Notes under the pieces: model-generated
What the model was told of the DNA's origin: nothing
Database searches by the model: none
Seen by the model: only the letters and a program-made list of their open reading frames with translations
Position numbers and translations under genes: made by a program
In this document: one piece after another, positions 24,396-32,835 of the stretch
Position numbering within the stretch: position 1 is the stretch's first letter
How the letters are laid out: each line of letters opens with the position of its first letter
NCBI GenBank assembly: GCA_903904755.1
Contig: CAIVDV010000024.1
Coordinates: forward strand, 1-64,000
Source of the DNA: an uncultured Acidobacteriaceae bacterium
GTDB taxonomy: Bacteria > Acidobacteriota > Terriglobia > Terriglobales > Acidobacteriaceae
Direction of reading: 5' to 3'
DNA: 64,000 nucleotides

Positions 24396-25073
24396 ATGAT
24401 GAAGATCTGCAGGAATTGGAAATTGGGCGGCGTCGTTCTGACGGTTGCCCTGTTGGGTGCGGGCGTCGCTTCGGCACAGGGTGGCGAGGGCTTTGGCCCC
24501 CATCGTCCGCCCATGGAAAAGGCCATGGGCCCCGGTGGCGGCATCGGCGGCGAGCATGGCCGCTGGTGGAACGATCCCCGTGTCGCGGAAAAGCTCAAGC
24601 TCACCGACGCGCAGAAGAAGGCGATGGACGACATCTACCAGCAGCAGCGGCTCAAGCTGGTTGACCTGCACGCCAATCTGCAGAAGGAAGAGCTCACGAT
24701 GGAGCCGCTTATCCGCGCGGACCAGCCGGACGAGGGCAAGATTCTCGCCCAGATTGACAAGGTCGCCCAGGCCCGCGCCGAACTGGAAAAAGCCAACGCC
24801 CGGATGCTCTTCGAACTCCGGCGTCAGCTCTCACCCGACCAGTGGAAGGTTCTTCAGGAAGAGCGCGCCTCCCGTCGTGAGCACCAGGGCATGGGCCCGG
24901 ACGCTGGCGGATGGCGCGATCGGAGAGATCGCGACGGTCGCGGAGCAGGTTCCGGCGGACAGCGCGGCCCCGCAGGTGCCGGTCCTGGACCTGGCGCAGG
25001 CGGACCGCCCGCCTCTGGAGGTCCGGGCCCGAACCCGGGTATCGGCGAAGACGGCCCCGGCGCTGAAGAATAG
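24396..25073 (+). CDS. Spy/CpxP-like periplasmic protein
   Basis: The protein is 225 aa. A signal peptide ends at AGVASAQ. The core (about 60-160) is all-helical and charged, with two LTXXQ-type motifs, LTDAQK (about 69) and LSPDQW (about 147), the mark of Spy/CpxP and CnrX-like sensors or chaperones. The last 60 residues are a Gly/Pro/Arg-rich low-complexity tail. It lies 56 bp after the putative anti-sigma gene with GGGGAGAG ahead of the ATG. It may act as an envelope chaperone or as the periplasmic sensor for the sigma/anti-sigma pair. Confidence 0.82.
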   Translation: MMKICRNWKLGGVVLTVALLGAGVASAQGGEGFGPHRPPMEKAMGPGGGIGGEHGRWWNDPRVAEKLKLTDAQKKAMDDIYQQQRLKLVDLHANLQKEELTMEPLIRADQPDEGKILAQIDKVAQARAELEKANARMLFELRRQLSPDQWKVLQEERASRREHQGMGPDAGGWRDRRDRDGRGAGSGGQRGPAGAGPGPGAGGPPASGGPGPNPGIGEDGPGAEE

Positions 25074-25217
25074 CGGCCATCGCTCCCGGTGCTGAACCGG
25101 GCAACAGGTTTGGCAGGCCGACAGCTGATATTTACGTCGGCAAGCCAAAACGGGACTCCCCGCCAAAGGACCGAGAGCCTGCGGGAGCTTCCCGGCACCA
25201 ACCGAGCAGAGAGCATT

Positions 25218-25246
25218 GCGGTGGCTACGGCCACCGCGATTTTTTT
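25218..25246 (+). terminator. Strong intrinsic terminator of the ECF/Spy operon
   Basis: GCGGTGGC (25218-25225) pairs perfectly with GCCACCGC (25230-25237) around a 4-nt loop, followed by a run of seven T (25240-25246). It ends 37 bp before the 3' end of the convergent glycerate kinase gene. The 140 bp between the Spy stop and this hairpin hold further inverted repeats that I cannot name. Confidence 0.9.
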
Positions 25247-25283
25247 GTCCTGGAACCCGCCGATTCCCGTGCAACCGCGCGGC

Positions 25284-26711
25284 TCAGCCCTCGTCGGCAA
25301 TCAGCAGGCGCAGGTCGCGCAGGTTGTGGCCCGTCGGGCCAGTCACCACCGTATCTCCCAGCGCCGTAAAGAGCGGGCATGCATCAAAAGCCGCCAGCGA
25401 CTTCTCCGGGTCATAGCCAAAGCTGCGCGCCCGGCTCACGGTCGCCGTATCCGCAATCGCTCCGGCACTTCGCGTGTTCCCGTCAATTCCGTCTGACCCC
25501 GCACTCAGCACCAACAACCTGTGCCCGGCAAACCGCGCCAGCTCCAGCGCGCAGGTGAGGGCAAACTGCTGGTTCCGCCCGCCCGCTCCCGGCTCGCGGC
25601 TCAGCTTCACCGTCACCTCGCCGCCGCTGATCAGGCAACATCGGCCGTGCTCAGCCCGCAACGCGTGGAAGCGCTCCAGCAGATACTGCGCCGCATCGGC
25701 GTAATCCCAGTCGTCGCAGCCGTTGTCCACGACCGTGTAGAAGCCCGCAGCCTCAGCGTGGGCCCGCGCGCCCTCCACCAGATCATGGCTCGACAGGAGC
25801 AGCTCAAACATCGCCGGATACCGCGGCGAATGTACCCGCGCCGACGCGCTGTCCTGGTGCGCAATCCGTGCCATCAGCGGAGCCCACAGCCCCCGGCGCT
25901 CGCGCGTTTCCGGCGGGTTCTCACGTTCAAACCACGCCCGAACCGAGGCAGGGAACTGCGCCAGCAAATCATACTTCGCCAGCAGATCCTTCACTTCCGC
26001 CTCGGTGGTTGCATTCGGAATCGTCGGCCCGGACGAGAGTGCATCCAGCGCGCGAATCGGCACATCCGGCAGCAGCAGCGAGATCTGGGTTGCTTCCCCG
26101 GCAGCCTGCGCCAGCCGGCCGCCCTTCACTGCGCTGAATCGCTTGCGCAGCGCATTAATCTCTGCAATTGGCGCGCCGCAGCCCAGCAGCACGCGGTGGA
26201 AGGCAATTGTGTCGTCGAGGGAAATCGACGGGTCCAGCGGCAAATCAAACAGCGCCGACCCTCCGCCGGAGATCAGGTAAATCACCAGCGTGTCGCGGTG
26301 GGCCTGTTCCAGCAGGGCCAAGGCTGCCTTGGCCGCCTGCAGCGATCCCTCGTTGGGCAGCGGATGTCCGCCCTCAAAGTACCGGAAGCGCCACGACCGC
26401 TTTTCTGGAATGGAAACGGAGCAGCAGATTCCCCGCACCCCGTCGCGCCGGGTCATGCGCTTGCCCAGCACCTCCACCATTGGCCCCGCGGCCTTGCCAA
26501 TCGCAATCACAAAAATCCGCCGGAAATCCTTCAGGTTGATGCTCGCCGGCGTATCGCCCGGAATCAGCCGCTCCAGCGTATCGCCCGTGAACCGCAGCCT
26601 GCGGTCAAATGCCGCCTCAATGCTGCAGGTTTCAATCGCATCCAGAAAAATCCCCGTCGCCGTCTCGTGCAGCATTTCCATCTCAACTCCCGCGTGCCCG
26701 GTGGTGGTCAT
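25284..26711 (-). CDS. Glycerate 2-kinase, GckA/TtuD (MOFRL) family
   Basis: The protein is 475 aa. The N-terminal domain has IAIGKAAGPM and FEGGHPLPNEGS, then LISGGGSALFDLP, which are diagnostic of class II glycerate kinases. RKRFSAVKGGRLA carries the conserved Lys. The C-terminal MOFRL domain shows LISGGEVTV, GRNQQFAL and LSAGSDGIDGNT. It phosphorylates D-glycerate to 2-phosphoglycerate, linking to lower glycolysis. The ATG overlaps the stop of the upstream hydrolase (26708-26711), so the two are coupled. Confidence 0.93.
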   Translation of the reverse strand: MTTTGHAGVEMEMLHETATGIFLDAIETCSIEAAFDRRLRFTGDTLERLIPGDTPASINLKDFRRIFVIAIGKAAGPMVEVLGKRMTRRDGVRGICCSVSIPEKRSWRFRYFEGGHPLPNEGSLQAAKAALALLEQAHRDTLVIYLISGGGSALFDLPLDPSISLDDTIAFHRVLLGCGAPIAEINALRKRFSAVKGGRLAQAAGEATQISLLLPDVPIRALDALSSGPTIPNATTEAEVKDLLAKYDLLAQFPASVRAWFERENPPETRERRGLWAPLMARIAHQDSASARVHSPRYPAMFELLLSSHDLVEGARAHAEAAGFYTVVDNGCDDWDYADAAQYLLERFHALRAEHGRCCLISGGEVTVKLSREPGAGGRNQQFALTCALELARFAGHRLLVLSAGSDGIDGNTRSAGAIADTATVSRARSFGYDPEKSLAAFDACPLFTALGDTVVTGPTGHNLRDLRLLIADEG

Positions 26712-27487
26712 TGTCTCTCCTCGGCGCCAGGTGGTTGCCCGCAGGGGGAGTGACTGGTGACCCAGTGGCGAAGTACGGTTTGCATCGCTGTCAGATGCCC
26801 GGTAAAAAAGTGGTCGGCCCCGTGGATGAGCTGCAGCTCGGTCGGCGCGGCGGCGGCCTCAGCCACCGTGCGCAACTGTGCCACCGGGGCAAACTGGTCC
26901 CGGTCGCCCGAAAGCAGGAGCTTGGGCAGTCGGCAGCGGCTCAAAAAGTGGTAGTGGTAATCCCGCCCCTCGGCGTGTGTGGGCAACCCAAGCGCGGCAA
27001 AGGCGCTCACCCGGCTGTCAGCGCAGCATGCTGCCAGCCCCATCGCGGCGCCAAAGCTGAATCCTGCCGCGAAGATCGGCTTCCTGTACCGCTGGTTCAG
27101 CCAGTCCAGCGCCGTGCAGACATCGGCAATTTCAGCCCGCCCATCGTGCGCTCCCGCACTGAGCCCCACACTGCGAAAATTGAAGCGCAGCACCGGCCAG
27201 CCCATCCCGGCAAATACCTTCGCGGCGTGGTACACCACCTTGTTGTGGAGCGTGCCCCCGCCCAGGGGGTGAGGATGGCAAACAACTGCGGCAAATGCGG
27301 TATCCGCGCGGCCCTCATTCAGGACCGCTTCCAGGCGTCCAGCCGGACCATCCAGAAAGATGTTGTGCAGCGTTCCCGGCGACAAGCCCGGCGCGGGAAG
27401 GGAAGTGCCGGAATTCGCGGGCATAGCGGGGCCGCTGCGCCCGCGTGCATGCGGATTTAGGACTTCCCCTGCCATCTTGTCTTCCAT
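26708..27487 (-). CDS. Alpha/beta hydrolase, dienelactone hydrolase-like
   Basis: The protein is up to 259 aa. It has the oxyanion region VVCHPHPLGGGTLHNKVV, the nucleophile elbow GFSFGAA, the acid in LLSGDRDQFAP and the catalytic His in IHGADHFFTGHL, so it should be an active serine hydrolase. The HPHPLGGG motif places it with the small COG2945-type alpha/beta hydrolases. The start is uncertain: the first ATG (27487) gives a long unconserved N terminus, and later ATGs at 27475 or 27424 are possible. It is coupled to glycerate kinase and lies 32 bp from the divergent M20 peptidase gene. Confidence 0.82.
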   Translation of the reverse strand: MEDKMAGEVLNPHARGRSGPAMPANSGTSLPAPGLSPGTLHNIFLDGPAGRLEAVLNEGRADTAFAAVVCHPHPLGGGTLHNKVVYHAAKVFAGMGWPVLRFNFRSVGLSAGAHDGRAEIADVCTALDWLNQRYRKPIFAAGFSFGAAMGLAACCADSRVSAFAALGLPTHAEGRDYHYHFLSRCRLPKLLLSGDRDQFAPVAQLRTVAEAAAAPTELQLIHGADHFFTGHLTAMQTVLRHWVTSHSPCGQPPGAEERQ

Positions 27488-27507
27488 TCTATTCGCCCCT
27501 GCTGGGG

Positions 27508-27513
27508 TATTCT
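27508..27513 (+). promoter_or_regulatory. -10-like box TATTCT placed for a leaderless mRNA
   Basis: TATTCT ends 6 nt before the ATG of the M20 peptidase in a 32-bp divergent gap, too short for a normal leader. No recognisable -35 is seen. Confidence 0.35.
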
Positions 27514-27519
27514 GGGGGC

Positions 27520-28575
27520 ATGACGCCGATTGACCCGCTGCCGCATGTTTCCGCGCTTGACCCCATAGCCCTCACCCGTTCGCTGGTTGAAATCGACTCC
27601 ACCACCTACCACGAAGGCGCAGCCGGCGACTTTCTCGCGGAGTTCCTCGCCGCCCGCGGATGGGCCGTTGAAAAAACCGGCGTCCCCCAGCCCGTGGAAA
27701 GTGCCCAGGCCGGTGCCCGGTGGAACGTTTACGCCGGCCCCGCAGCCGGCAGCCCTGATCTCGTCTTCTCCACCCACATTGACACCGTTCCACCCTACAT
27801 CGGCTTCAGCGAAGACGCCGAGTTCCTCTACGGCCGCGGCGTCTGCGATGCCAAGGGAATCCTCGCCGCGCAGGTTGCCGCCGCCGAGCAACTCCGCGCC
27901 GAGGGTTTCTCCGTCGGCCTCCTCTTTGTCAGCGGCGAAGAGCGCGACTCCGCGGGCGCCAAGGTCGCCAACGAGAGTCCCAAGGGCAGCCGATTCCTGA
28001 TCAACGGCGAACCGACTGACAATCGCCTCGCCCTCGCCTCGAAAGGCGCACTTCGCGCCGTTTTCACCGCCAAGGGCAAAATGGCTCACTCCGCGTATCC
28101 TGAACTCGGCGACAGCGCGGTGCACAAGCTGGTGGAAGCCCTTGGCAAGGTGATGGCGCTGGAACTCCCGGTCACCGAAGACGTGGGCAACAGCACCCTC
28201 AACATCGGCCAAATCCACGGCGGGCGCGCGCCCAACGTCATCGCCGACCACGCCGAGGCGCAAGTTCTCATCCGCCTCGTCGGGGACTCTTCCGGCACCC
28301 GCGAGGCCATTGCCGAGGCCGCCGCTGGACTCGCTGATGTTGATTTCACCCTGGAAATCCCCTTTGTCCGCCTCAAGGCACTCCCCGGCTTCCCCACCAT
28401 GGTCGCCAAGTTCACCACGGACATCCCTCAACTTTCCGCCTGGGGTGAGCCGCTGCTGCTCGGTCCCGGCTCCATCCACGTCGCCCACACCCCATTCGAG
28501 AAGGTCGCCAAACAGGAATTGTTTGATGCCGTCAATCTGTACGTCCAGGTTGCCCGGCAACTTCTCACGGTCTGA
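27520..28575 (+). CDS. M20-family metallopeptidase, acetylornithine deacetylase-like
   Basis: The protein is 351 aa. The M20 zinc site is visible as FSTHIDTVPP (His and catalytic Asp), GRGVCDAKGILA (bridging Asp), SGEERDSAG (catalytic Glu and zinc Glu), INGEPTDNRL, and a late His in HVAHTPFEKV. The dimerisation insert includes KGKMAHSAYPELG. The family includes ArgE, DapE and CPG2 enzymes that hydrolyse acyl-amino acids or peptides; the exact substrate cannot be told. The ATG at 27520 is chosen because upstream in-frame codons overlap the divergent gene. Confidence 0.85.
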   Translation: MTPIDPLPHVSALDPIALTRSLVEIDSTTYHEGAAGDFLAEFLAARGWAVEKTGVPQPVESAQAGARWNVYAGPAAGSPDLVFSTHIDTVPPYIGFSEDAEFLYGRGVCDAKGILAAQVAAAEQLRAEGFSVGLLFVSGEERDSAGAKVANESPKGSRFLINGEPTDNRLALASKGALRAVFTAKGKMAHSAYPELGDSAVHKLVEALGKVMALELPVTEDVGNSTLNIGQIHGGRAPNVIADHAEAQVLIRLVGDSSGTREAIAEAAAGLADVDFTLEIPFVRLKALPGFPTMVAKFTTDIPQLSAWGEPLLLGPGSIHVAHTPFEKVAKQELFDAVNLYVQVARQLLTV

Positions 28576-28623
28576 ACCCATCCAAAGCACTGACATCTCG
28601 AAAATCCGAAGGGAAAGATACCC

Positions 28624-29178
28624 ATGAGCGCAGCCATCTACGAAATTCCTCTCAAGACCATTGCCGGCGAAGAAACCTCGCTCGCAGCCTATGCCGGCAA
28701 GGTCCTGCTGGTCGTCAACGTCGCCTCAAAGTGCGGCCTCACCGGCCAGTACGAAGGCCTGGAAAAAATCTACGAGAAGTATGCCGACCAGGGCCTCGTC
28801 GTCACCGGCTTCCCCGCCAACGATTTCAAGGCACAGGAGCCCGGCACCGAAGACGAGATCCAGGCCTTCTGCACCGCCAACTTCGGCGTGAAGTTCCCCA
28901 TGTTCTCCAAAATCACAGTCGTTGGTCCGGAGAAGAACCCCCTCTACGCCGCCCTTATCGCTGCCCAGCCCACCGCCACCAGTGTCTTTGAAGTCACCTG
29001 GGCCGAGAAGCTGAAGGGCTATGGCATCACCCCCAACGACGCCCCGGAAATCGGCTGGAACTTCGAGAAATTCCTGGTCAACCGCCATGGCGAGGTCGTC
29101 CGCCGCTTCGCGCCTGACACCCCGCCTGAGGCTCCCGAGCTCATTGCCGCCATTGAAGCGGAACTTGCCAAGCCGTAA
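28624..29178 (+). CDS. Glutathione peroxidase-family thiol peroxidase
   Basis: The protein is 184 aa, with the thioredoxin-fold GPx pattern: VNVASKCGLTGQYEGLE carries the peroxidatic C37 and WNFEKFLVNRHGEVV the Trp-Asn pair. The loop usually reading FPCNQF is FPANDF here (residues 63-68), so the second Cys is absent and the catalytic Gln position is Asp. It reduces peroxides, probably with thioredoxin as donor. AAGGGAAAG precedes the ATG. It lies 48 bp after the M20 peptidase and may share its transcript. Confidence 0.88.
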   Translation: MSAAIYEIPLKTIAGEETSLAAYAGKVLLVVNVASKCGLTGQYEGLEKIYEKYADQGLVVTGFPANDFKAQEPGTEDEIQAFCTANFGVKFPMFSKITVVGPEKNPLYAALIAAQPTATSVFEVTWAEKLKGYGITPNDAPEIGWNFEKFLVNRHGEVVRRFAPDTPPEAPELIAAIEAELAKP

Positions 29179-29285
29179 CCGACAGATTCGCAGGTGCCCG
29201 GGCCAGGCAGCCCCTTCGCTGCTTACAGCCCGGGCCCCAGCCCTTGCCACGTTGGACTCACCAGTCGCATGAGGGAGATGCCTCA

Positions 29286-29588
29286 ATGACTCAGAACGCC
29301 GACAGGCTCACAGTAAGGGCTGCGGATATCTCCGGCTCCACCTTTCAGGACGTCAACCTTACCAGTGCCACCTTCACCGCCGCCTGCCTCGCCTGGTCCG
29401 TCTTCCGCGACGTCGATCTCGCAGGAGCATCCGTCGAAAATGCCTCCCTCGCCGGAGCCACCTTCCGCGATGTCAACCTCAGCGGCGCAACTTTCTCCAA
29501 CTGCCGCACAGATGGGCTCACCATCAACGGCATCTCTTTGGATGACCTGCTCGCAGCCTGGCGGCACATGAATCCCAACGCTCGGTAG
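29286..29588 (+). CDS. Small pentapeptide-repeat protein
   Basis: The protein is 100 aa and consists almost wholly of A(D/N)LXX-type pentapeptide repeats (for example STFQD VNLTS ATFTA, then SVFRD VDLAG ASVEN ASLAG ATFRD VNLSG ATFSN). These fold as a right-handed quadrilateral beta helix. The last 20 residues form a short helix. Functions of such short proteins vary and cannot be deduced. GGGAG lies ahead of the ATG. Confidence 0.82.
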   Translation: MTQNADRLTVRAADISGSTFQDVNLTSATFTAACLAWSVFRDVDLAGASVENASLAGATFRDVNLSGATFSNCRTDGLTINGISLDDLLAAWRHMNPNAR

Positions 29589-29637
29589 CCCGCAGTTGCC
29601 CCACTCCTCATTTCCCATGCGGCATCCACCCCCGTTG

Positions 29638-29643
29638 TATCCT
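29638..29643 (+). promoter_or_regulatory. -10-like box TATCCT placed for a leaderless mRNA
   Basis: TATCCT ends 6 nt before the ATG at 29650. No Shine-Dalgarno is present. The 15-mer around it (29636-29649 region) also occurs upstream of the hydrolase-like gene at 42371, there with a normal leader. Confidence 0.4.
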
Positions 29644-29649
29644 GAAGCT

Positions 29650-31770
29650 ATGCATTCTTCCCCGGTGAACTCCCTGGCCAGCTCCGCCTCCTCCTACTTG
29701 CGCTCTGCGCGGCATCAGCCGGTGCAGTGGTATCCGTGGGGCCACGAGGCATTCGCCCGCGCTCAGGCTGAGGACAAGCCGATTCTGCTCGATATCGGAG
29801 CCGTCTGGTGCCACTGGTGTCACGTGATGGACCGTGAGTCCTATGAGGACATGGAACTCGCCCGCATTCTGAATCAGCACTTCATCGCCATCAAGGTTGA
29901 CCGCGACGAGCGCCCGGACGTCGACTCCCGCTATCAGGCCGCGGTGTCAGCGATCAGCGGGCAGGGTGGCTGGCCGCTGACCGCATTTCTCACGCCCGAT
30001 GGCCGGCCATTCTTCGGTGGAACCTACTTTCCCGCCGACGACCGCTACGGCCGCCCCGGCTTCAAGCGCGTTCTGCTGACGATGTCCGACGTGTGGCGAA
30101 CCCGCCGCGAAGAGGCACTGGAGTCCGCCGGCTCCGTTATGGCCGCCGTGGACCAGAATGAAAACTTCTCCGGCCGGGGTCCCGAGCTCAATCTCGCAAT
30201 CGTCGACCGCATTGTCGAGTCCATTCTCAAGCAGGCCGACCCGCGTCATGGAGGCTTTGGCTCGCAGCCCAAATTCCCCCATCCGGCGGCCCTCGATCTC
30301 CTGCTGGAAGCTGCCATCCGCACCAACGATGATCGCGCCTACGAAACGGCCCTGCTTACCCTCACCCGGATGAGCAAGGGCGGCGTCTACGACCAGCTCG
30401 CCGGCGGTTTCCACCGCTACTCCGTCGATGAGCGCTGGATTGTTCCGCACTTTGAAAAAATGCTGTATGACAACACCGAGCTGCTGCGGAACTATGTCCA
30501 CGCCTACCAGAGCTTTGTGAAGCCGGAGTACGCCCAGATTGCCCAGGAAATCATCCTATGGATGCAGGCATCGCTGACTGACCGCGAGCGCGGCGGCTTC
30601 TACGCCTCCCAGGACGCCGACATTTCCTTTGAAGACGATGGCGACTACTTTACCTGGACCCGTGCCGAAGCCCGTGCCGTGCTGACCGCAGAAGAGTTTG
30701 GCCTCGCCGCCCGTTACTGGGACATTGGCGAGGTCGGGGACATGCACCACAATCCCCAGAAGAACGTTCTCCACATCCGCTTCAGCATCGAGGATGTCGC
30801 CCGCGATTGTGGTGTCAGCGACGAAGTCGCAGCCGAGCTGCTGACGAGCGCGCGCCGCAAGCTGCTGGAGGCGCGCAACCAGCGGCGTGCCCCGTTCATC
30901 GACCGCACCCTCTACACCAGTTGGAACGCCATGGCCATCACGGCCTGGCTTGAGGCTGCCCGCGTTCTGCGCCTTTCCGATGCCTGGGAGTTTGCCCTGA
31001 AATCGCTCGACCGCCTTCTGGTTGAGGCCTGGGACGGCCACGCCGAGCTAGGTCACGTCATTGCCTATGGCGAGGCCAGTGAGCCCGCGGAAGTTGTTCC
31101 GGGCACGCTCGACGACTACGCTTTCACCATCCACGCCTGCCTTGAGGCCTGGGGCTCCTCCGGCTCAATCGAGTACTACCAGTCTGCCCTCAAGCTGGCC
31201 ACGGTGATGGTGGAGCGCTTCTACGACGGCGCCGCCGGTGCCTTCGTCGACCTGCCGCTGGACCGCTCGGGCGAGAGCCTGCTGGGGGCGCTCGCAGCCA
31301 ATCGGAAGCCCCTGCAGGACGCCCCCACTCCGGCCGGCAACCCTGTTGCCGCTGCTGCACTGCTAAGGCTGGAGCAACTCAACGGCCGCAAGGAATTCCG
31401 TGCGATTGCCGAGAAAGTGCTCGGTGCCTTCTCTGCAGTCGTCGAGCACTTTGGCCTCTATGTCGGCACCTATGCTCTGGCGCTGGAAAAGCTTCTGCTC
31501 GAGCCGATGCAGATTGTCGTCGTTGGCGAAGGGCAGGAAGCCAGCCGCCTTGAAGCCCTGGCCACCGCCCGCTACGCTCCCAACAAGACCGTGATCCGGC
31601 TGAAGCGGCGCCATCTGCTGCCGGAAACGCTGCCCCCGGCCCTGGCGGAAACACTGACCCAGTTGCCGAAGCGGACGGAAGCCTTTGCCCTCGTCTGCCA
31701 CGGCTACCGCTGCCTGCCACCCTGTGAAACCTCGGAGGAGTTGCTGTCCGCGATGGGCATCTCCGGCTAA
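29650..31770 (+). CDS. YyaL/SSP411-like thioredoxin-fold protein (DUF255)
   Basis: The protein is 706 aa. The N-terminal thioredoxin-like domain (DUF255) has LLDIGAVWCHWCHVMDRES with C54 and C57, and then DERPDVDSRYQ and GGWPLTAFLTPDG. An (alpha/alpha)6-toroid domain resembling N-acylglucosamine epimerases follows (GGFGSQPKFPHP, GGVYDQLAGGFHRYSVDERWIVPHFEKMLYDN). This two-domain layout is conserved from bacteria to the human SPATA20 protein; the biochemical role is not established. A TATCCT box 6 nt before the ATG suggests a leaderless transcript. Confidence 0.92.
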   Translation: MHSSPVNSLASSASSYLRSARHQPVQWYPWGHEAFARAQAEDKPILLDIGAVWCHWCHVMDRESYEDMELARILNQHFIAIKVDRDERPDVDSRYQAAVSAISGQGGWPLTAFLTPDGRPFFGGTYFPADDRYGRPGFKRVLLTMSDVWRTRREEALESAGSVMAAVDQNENFSGRGPELNLAIVDRIVESILKQADPRHGGFGSQPKFPHPAALDLLLEAAIRTNDDRAYETALLTLTRMSKGGVYDQLAGGFHRYSVDERWIVPHFEKMLYDNTELLRNYVHAYQSFVKPEYAQIAQEIILWMQASLTDRERGGFYASQDADISFEDDGDYFTWTRAEARAVLTAEEFGLAARYWDIGEVGDMHHNPQKNVLHIRFSIEDVARDCGVSDEVAAELLTSARRKLLEARNQRRAPFIDRTLYTSWNAMAITAWLEAARVLRLSDAWEFALKSLDRLLVEAWDGHAELGHVIAYGEASEPAEVVPGTLDDYAFTIHACLEAWGSSGSIEYYQSALKLATVMVERFYDGAAGAFVDLPLDRSGESLLGALAANRKPLQDAPTPAGNPVAAAALLRLEQLNGRKEFRAIAEKVLGAFSAVVEHFGLYVGTYALALEKLLLEPMQIVVVGEGQEASRLEALATARYAPNKTVIRLKRRHLLPETLPPALAETLTQLPKRTEAFALVCHGYRCLPPCETSEELLSAMGISG

Positions 31771-31784
31771 GTTTCAGTTACCCT

Positions 31785-32807
31785 CTACTCCGAGCCGAAC
31801 AAATCATGGGCTGCGGGGGGCAGCGCCGTCGGGTCCACCGCAGCCTGGGGTGCCTGCCCCTGCGCTTCCCGCGCGCTGTGTGCGATCTGCCCGGCTTTTG
31901 CCCCGTCAAATCCATGGAAGGTCCGATAGGGATCGCCGGGCAACACTCCTTCCGCCTCCAGCGCAATCCTCAGCCGCCGCCGGAACTCCCGCATTGCGGG
32001 TACCTGGCGCGCAGGCTGCACCCGGAAGAGCACGGGATAGACCACTTCAGGCCCACGGATGGCGTCCACCCCCGGCAGCACCGGATCGCTCAAAAACAGC
32101 TCCCGGTACTCAGGGTCGTTGCGGAACTCCAACGCCAGCTTTCTCAGCAGCCCCAGAGCCCGTTCCGGCGGAACAGAAATATCGATCGAAATCGGCAGAT
32201 TCACCAGCGTAAAGTCCCGGCTCAGGTTTGCCACCGTCGTTATCTGCGAGTTCGGCACGACGTACAGCGTCCCGTCGGAGTCGCGAATCTCGGTACGCCG
32301 CAGCGTCATCGCCTCCACGACGCCGCTCATCCCGGTCAGCCGGACCTGGTCGCCCACGTTGAACTGGTCCTCCAGCAAAATCAGCGCACCATTCAGGATG
32401 TCCTTCACAATCGTCTGCGCGGCCAGGCCAATCGCAATCCCCGCCACCCCGGCAGAGGCCAGCAGCGGTCCGAGGTTGACGCCAAGAATTGTCAGCATTT
32501 GAAGTGCTGTCAAAGTCCATAACACGGCATTGAGGGTGGTCTGCAGCACCCCGGCCATGGTCTTGACCTGCGACCGATGGCCTGGGCTGGCAGGGCCCCG
32601 CTCTGCCACCGTGACCATCCGCCGCGTACTCATCCTGATGATTCGGCTCAGGATAAGCGTCACAATCAGAATTGTGAGCAGGTGCGGCAGCTTGGCGTGC
32701 AGAAACTCCTGCCCGTCCGCGATCCACTCGTCGAGCACCTTGCCAAGGAAGCGCCCTTCCGCAAAGATTCCAGTACGTAACATGGCCGCAAAAAGAATCA
32801 TGGTCAC
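31785..32807 (-). CDS. MscS-family mechanosensitive channel
   Basis: The protein is 340 aa. Two to three membrane helices lie in the first 130 residues. The pore helix shows LLASAGVAGIAIGLAAQTIVKDILNGALILLEDQFNVGDQV, the MscS TM3 Gly/Ala pattern, followed by the beta domain (RRTEIRDSDGTLYVVPNSQI) and the alpha/beta vestibule. It should open under membrane tension to release solutes after osmotic downshock. A proline-rich tail of about 30 residues is extra. It is divergent from the tandem gene array with 28 bp between the starts. Confidence 0.92.
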   Translation of the reverse strand: MTMILFAAMLRTGIFAEGRFLGKVLDEWIADGQEFLHAKLPHLLTILIVTLILSRIIRMSTRRMVTVAERGPASPGHRSQVKTMAGVLQTTLNAVLWTLTALQMLTILGVNLGPLLASAGVAGIAIGLAAQTIVKDILNGALILLEDQFNVGDQVRLTGMSGVVEAMTLRRTEIRDSDGTLYVVPNSQITTVANLSRDFTLVNLPISIDISVPPERALGLLRKLALEFRNDPEYRELFLSDPVLPGVDAIRGPEVVYPVLFRVQPARQVPAMREFRRRLRIALEAEGVLPGDPYRTFHGFDGAKAGQIAHSAREAQGQAPQAAVDPTALPPAAHDLFGSE

Positions 32808-32829
32808 TCTCCCTCTTTCTTTCTATACT
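32801..32829 (+). promoter_or_regulatory. Promoter of the tandem exported-protein array, leaderless geometry
   Basis: TGGTCA (32801-32806) and TATACT (32824-32829) are 17 bp apart. The -10 box ends 6 nt before the ATG at 32836, so the transcript would start at or next to the start codon. The -35 overlaps the first codons of the divergent MscS gene. Confidence 0.5.
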
Positions 32830-32835
32830 GTCGCC

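Noticed and set aside
25085-25215. Considered as a c-di-GMP or other known riboswitch
   Set aside because: The conserved core motifs of the classes I know are missing, and it lies after the last gene of the operon rather than before a gene.
29190-29260. Possible terminator after the glutathione peroxidase gene
   Set aside because: GCCCGGGC copies and a short stem are present, but no T-tract or convincing hairpin arrangement is seen.
29636-29650. 15-bp identity between the promoters at 29636 and near 42395
   Set aside because: With about 128 kb of sequence on both strands, a few 15-mer matches are expected by chance; only the -10 similarity is meaningful.
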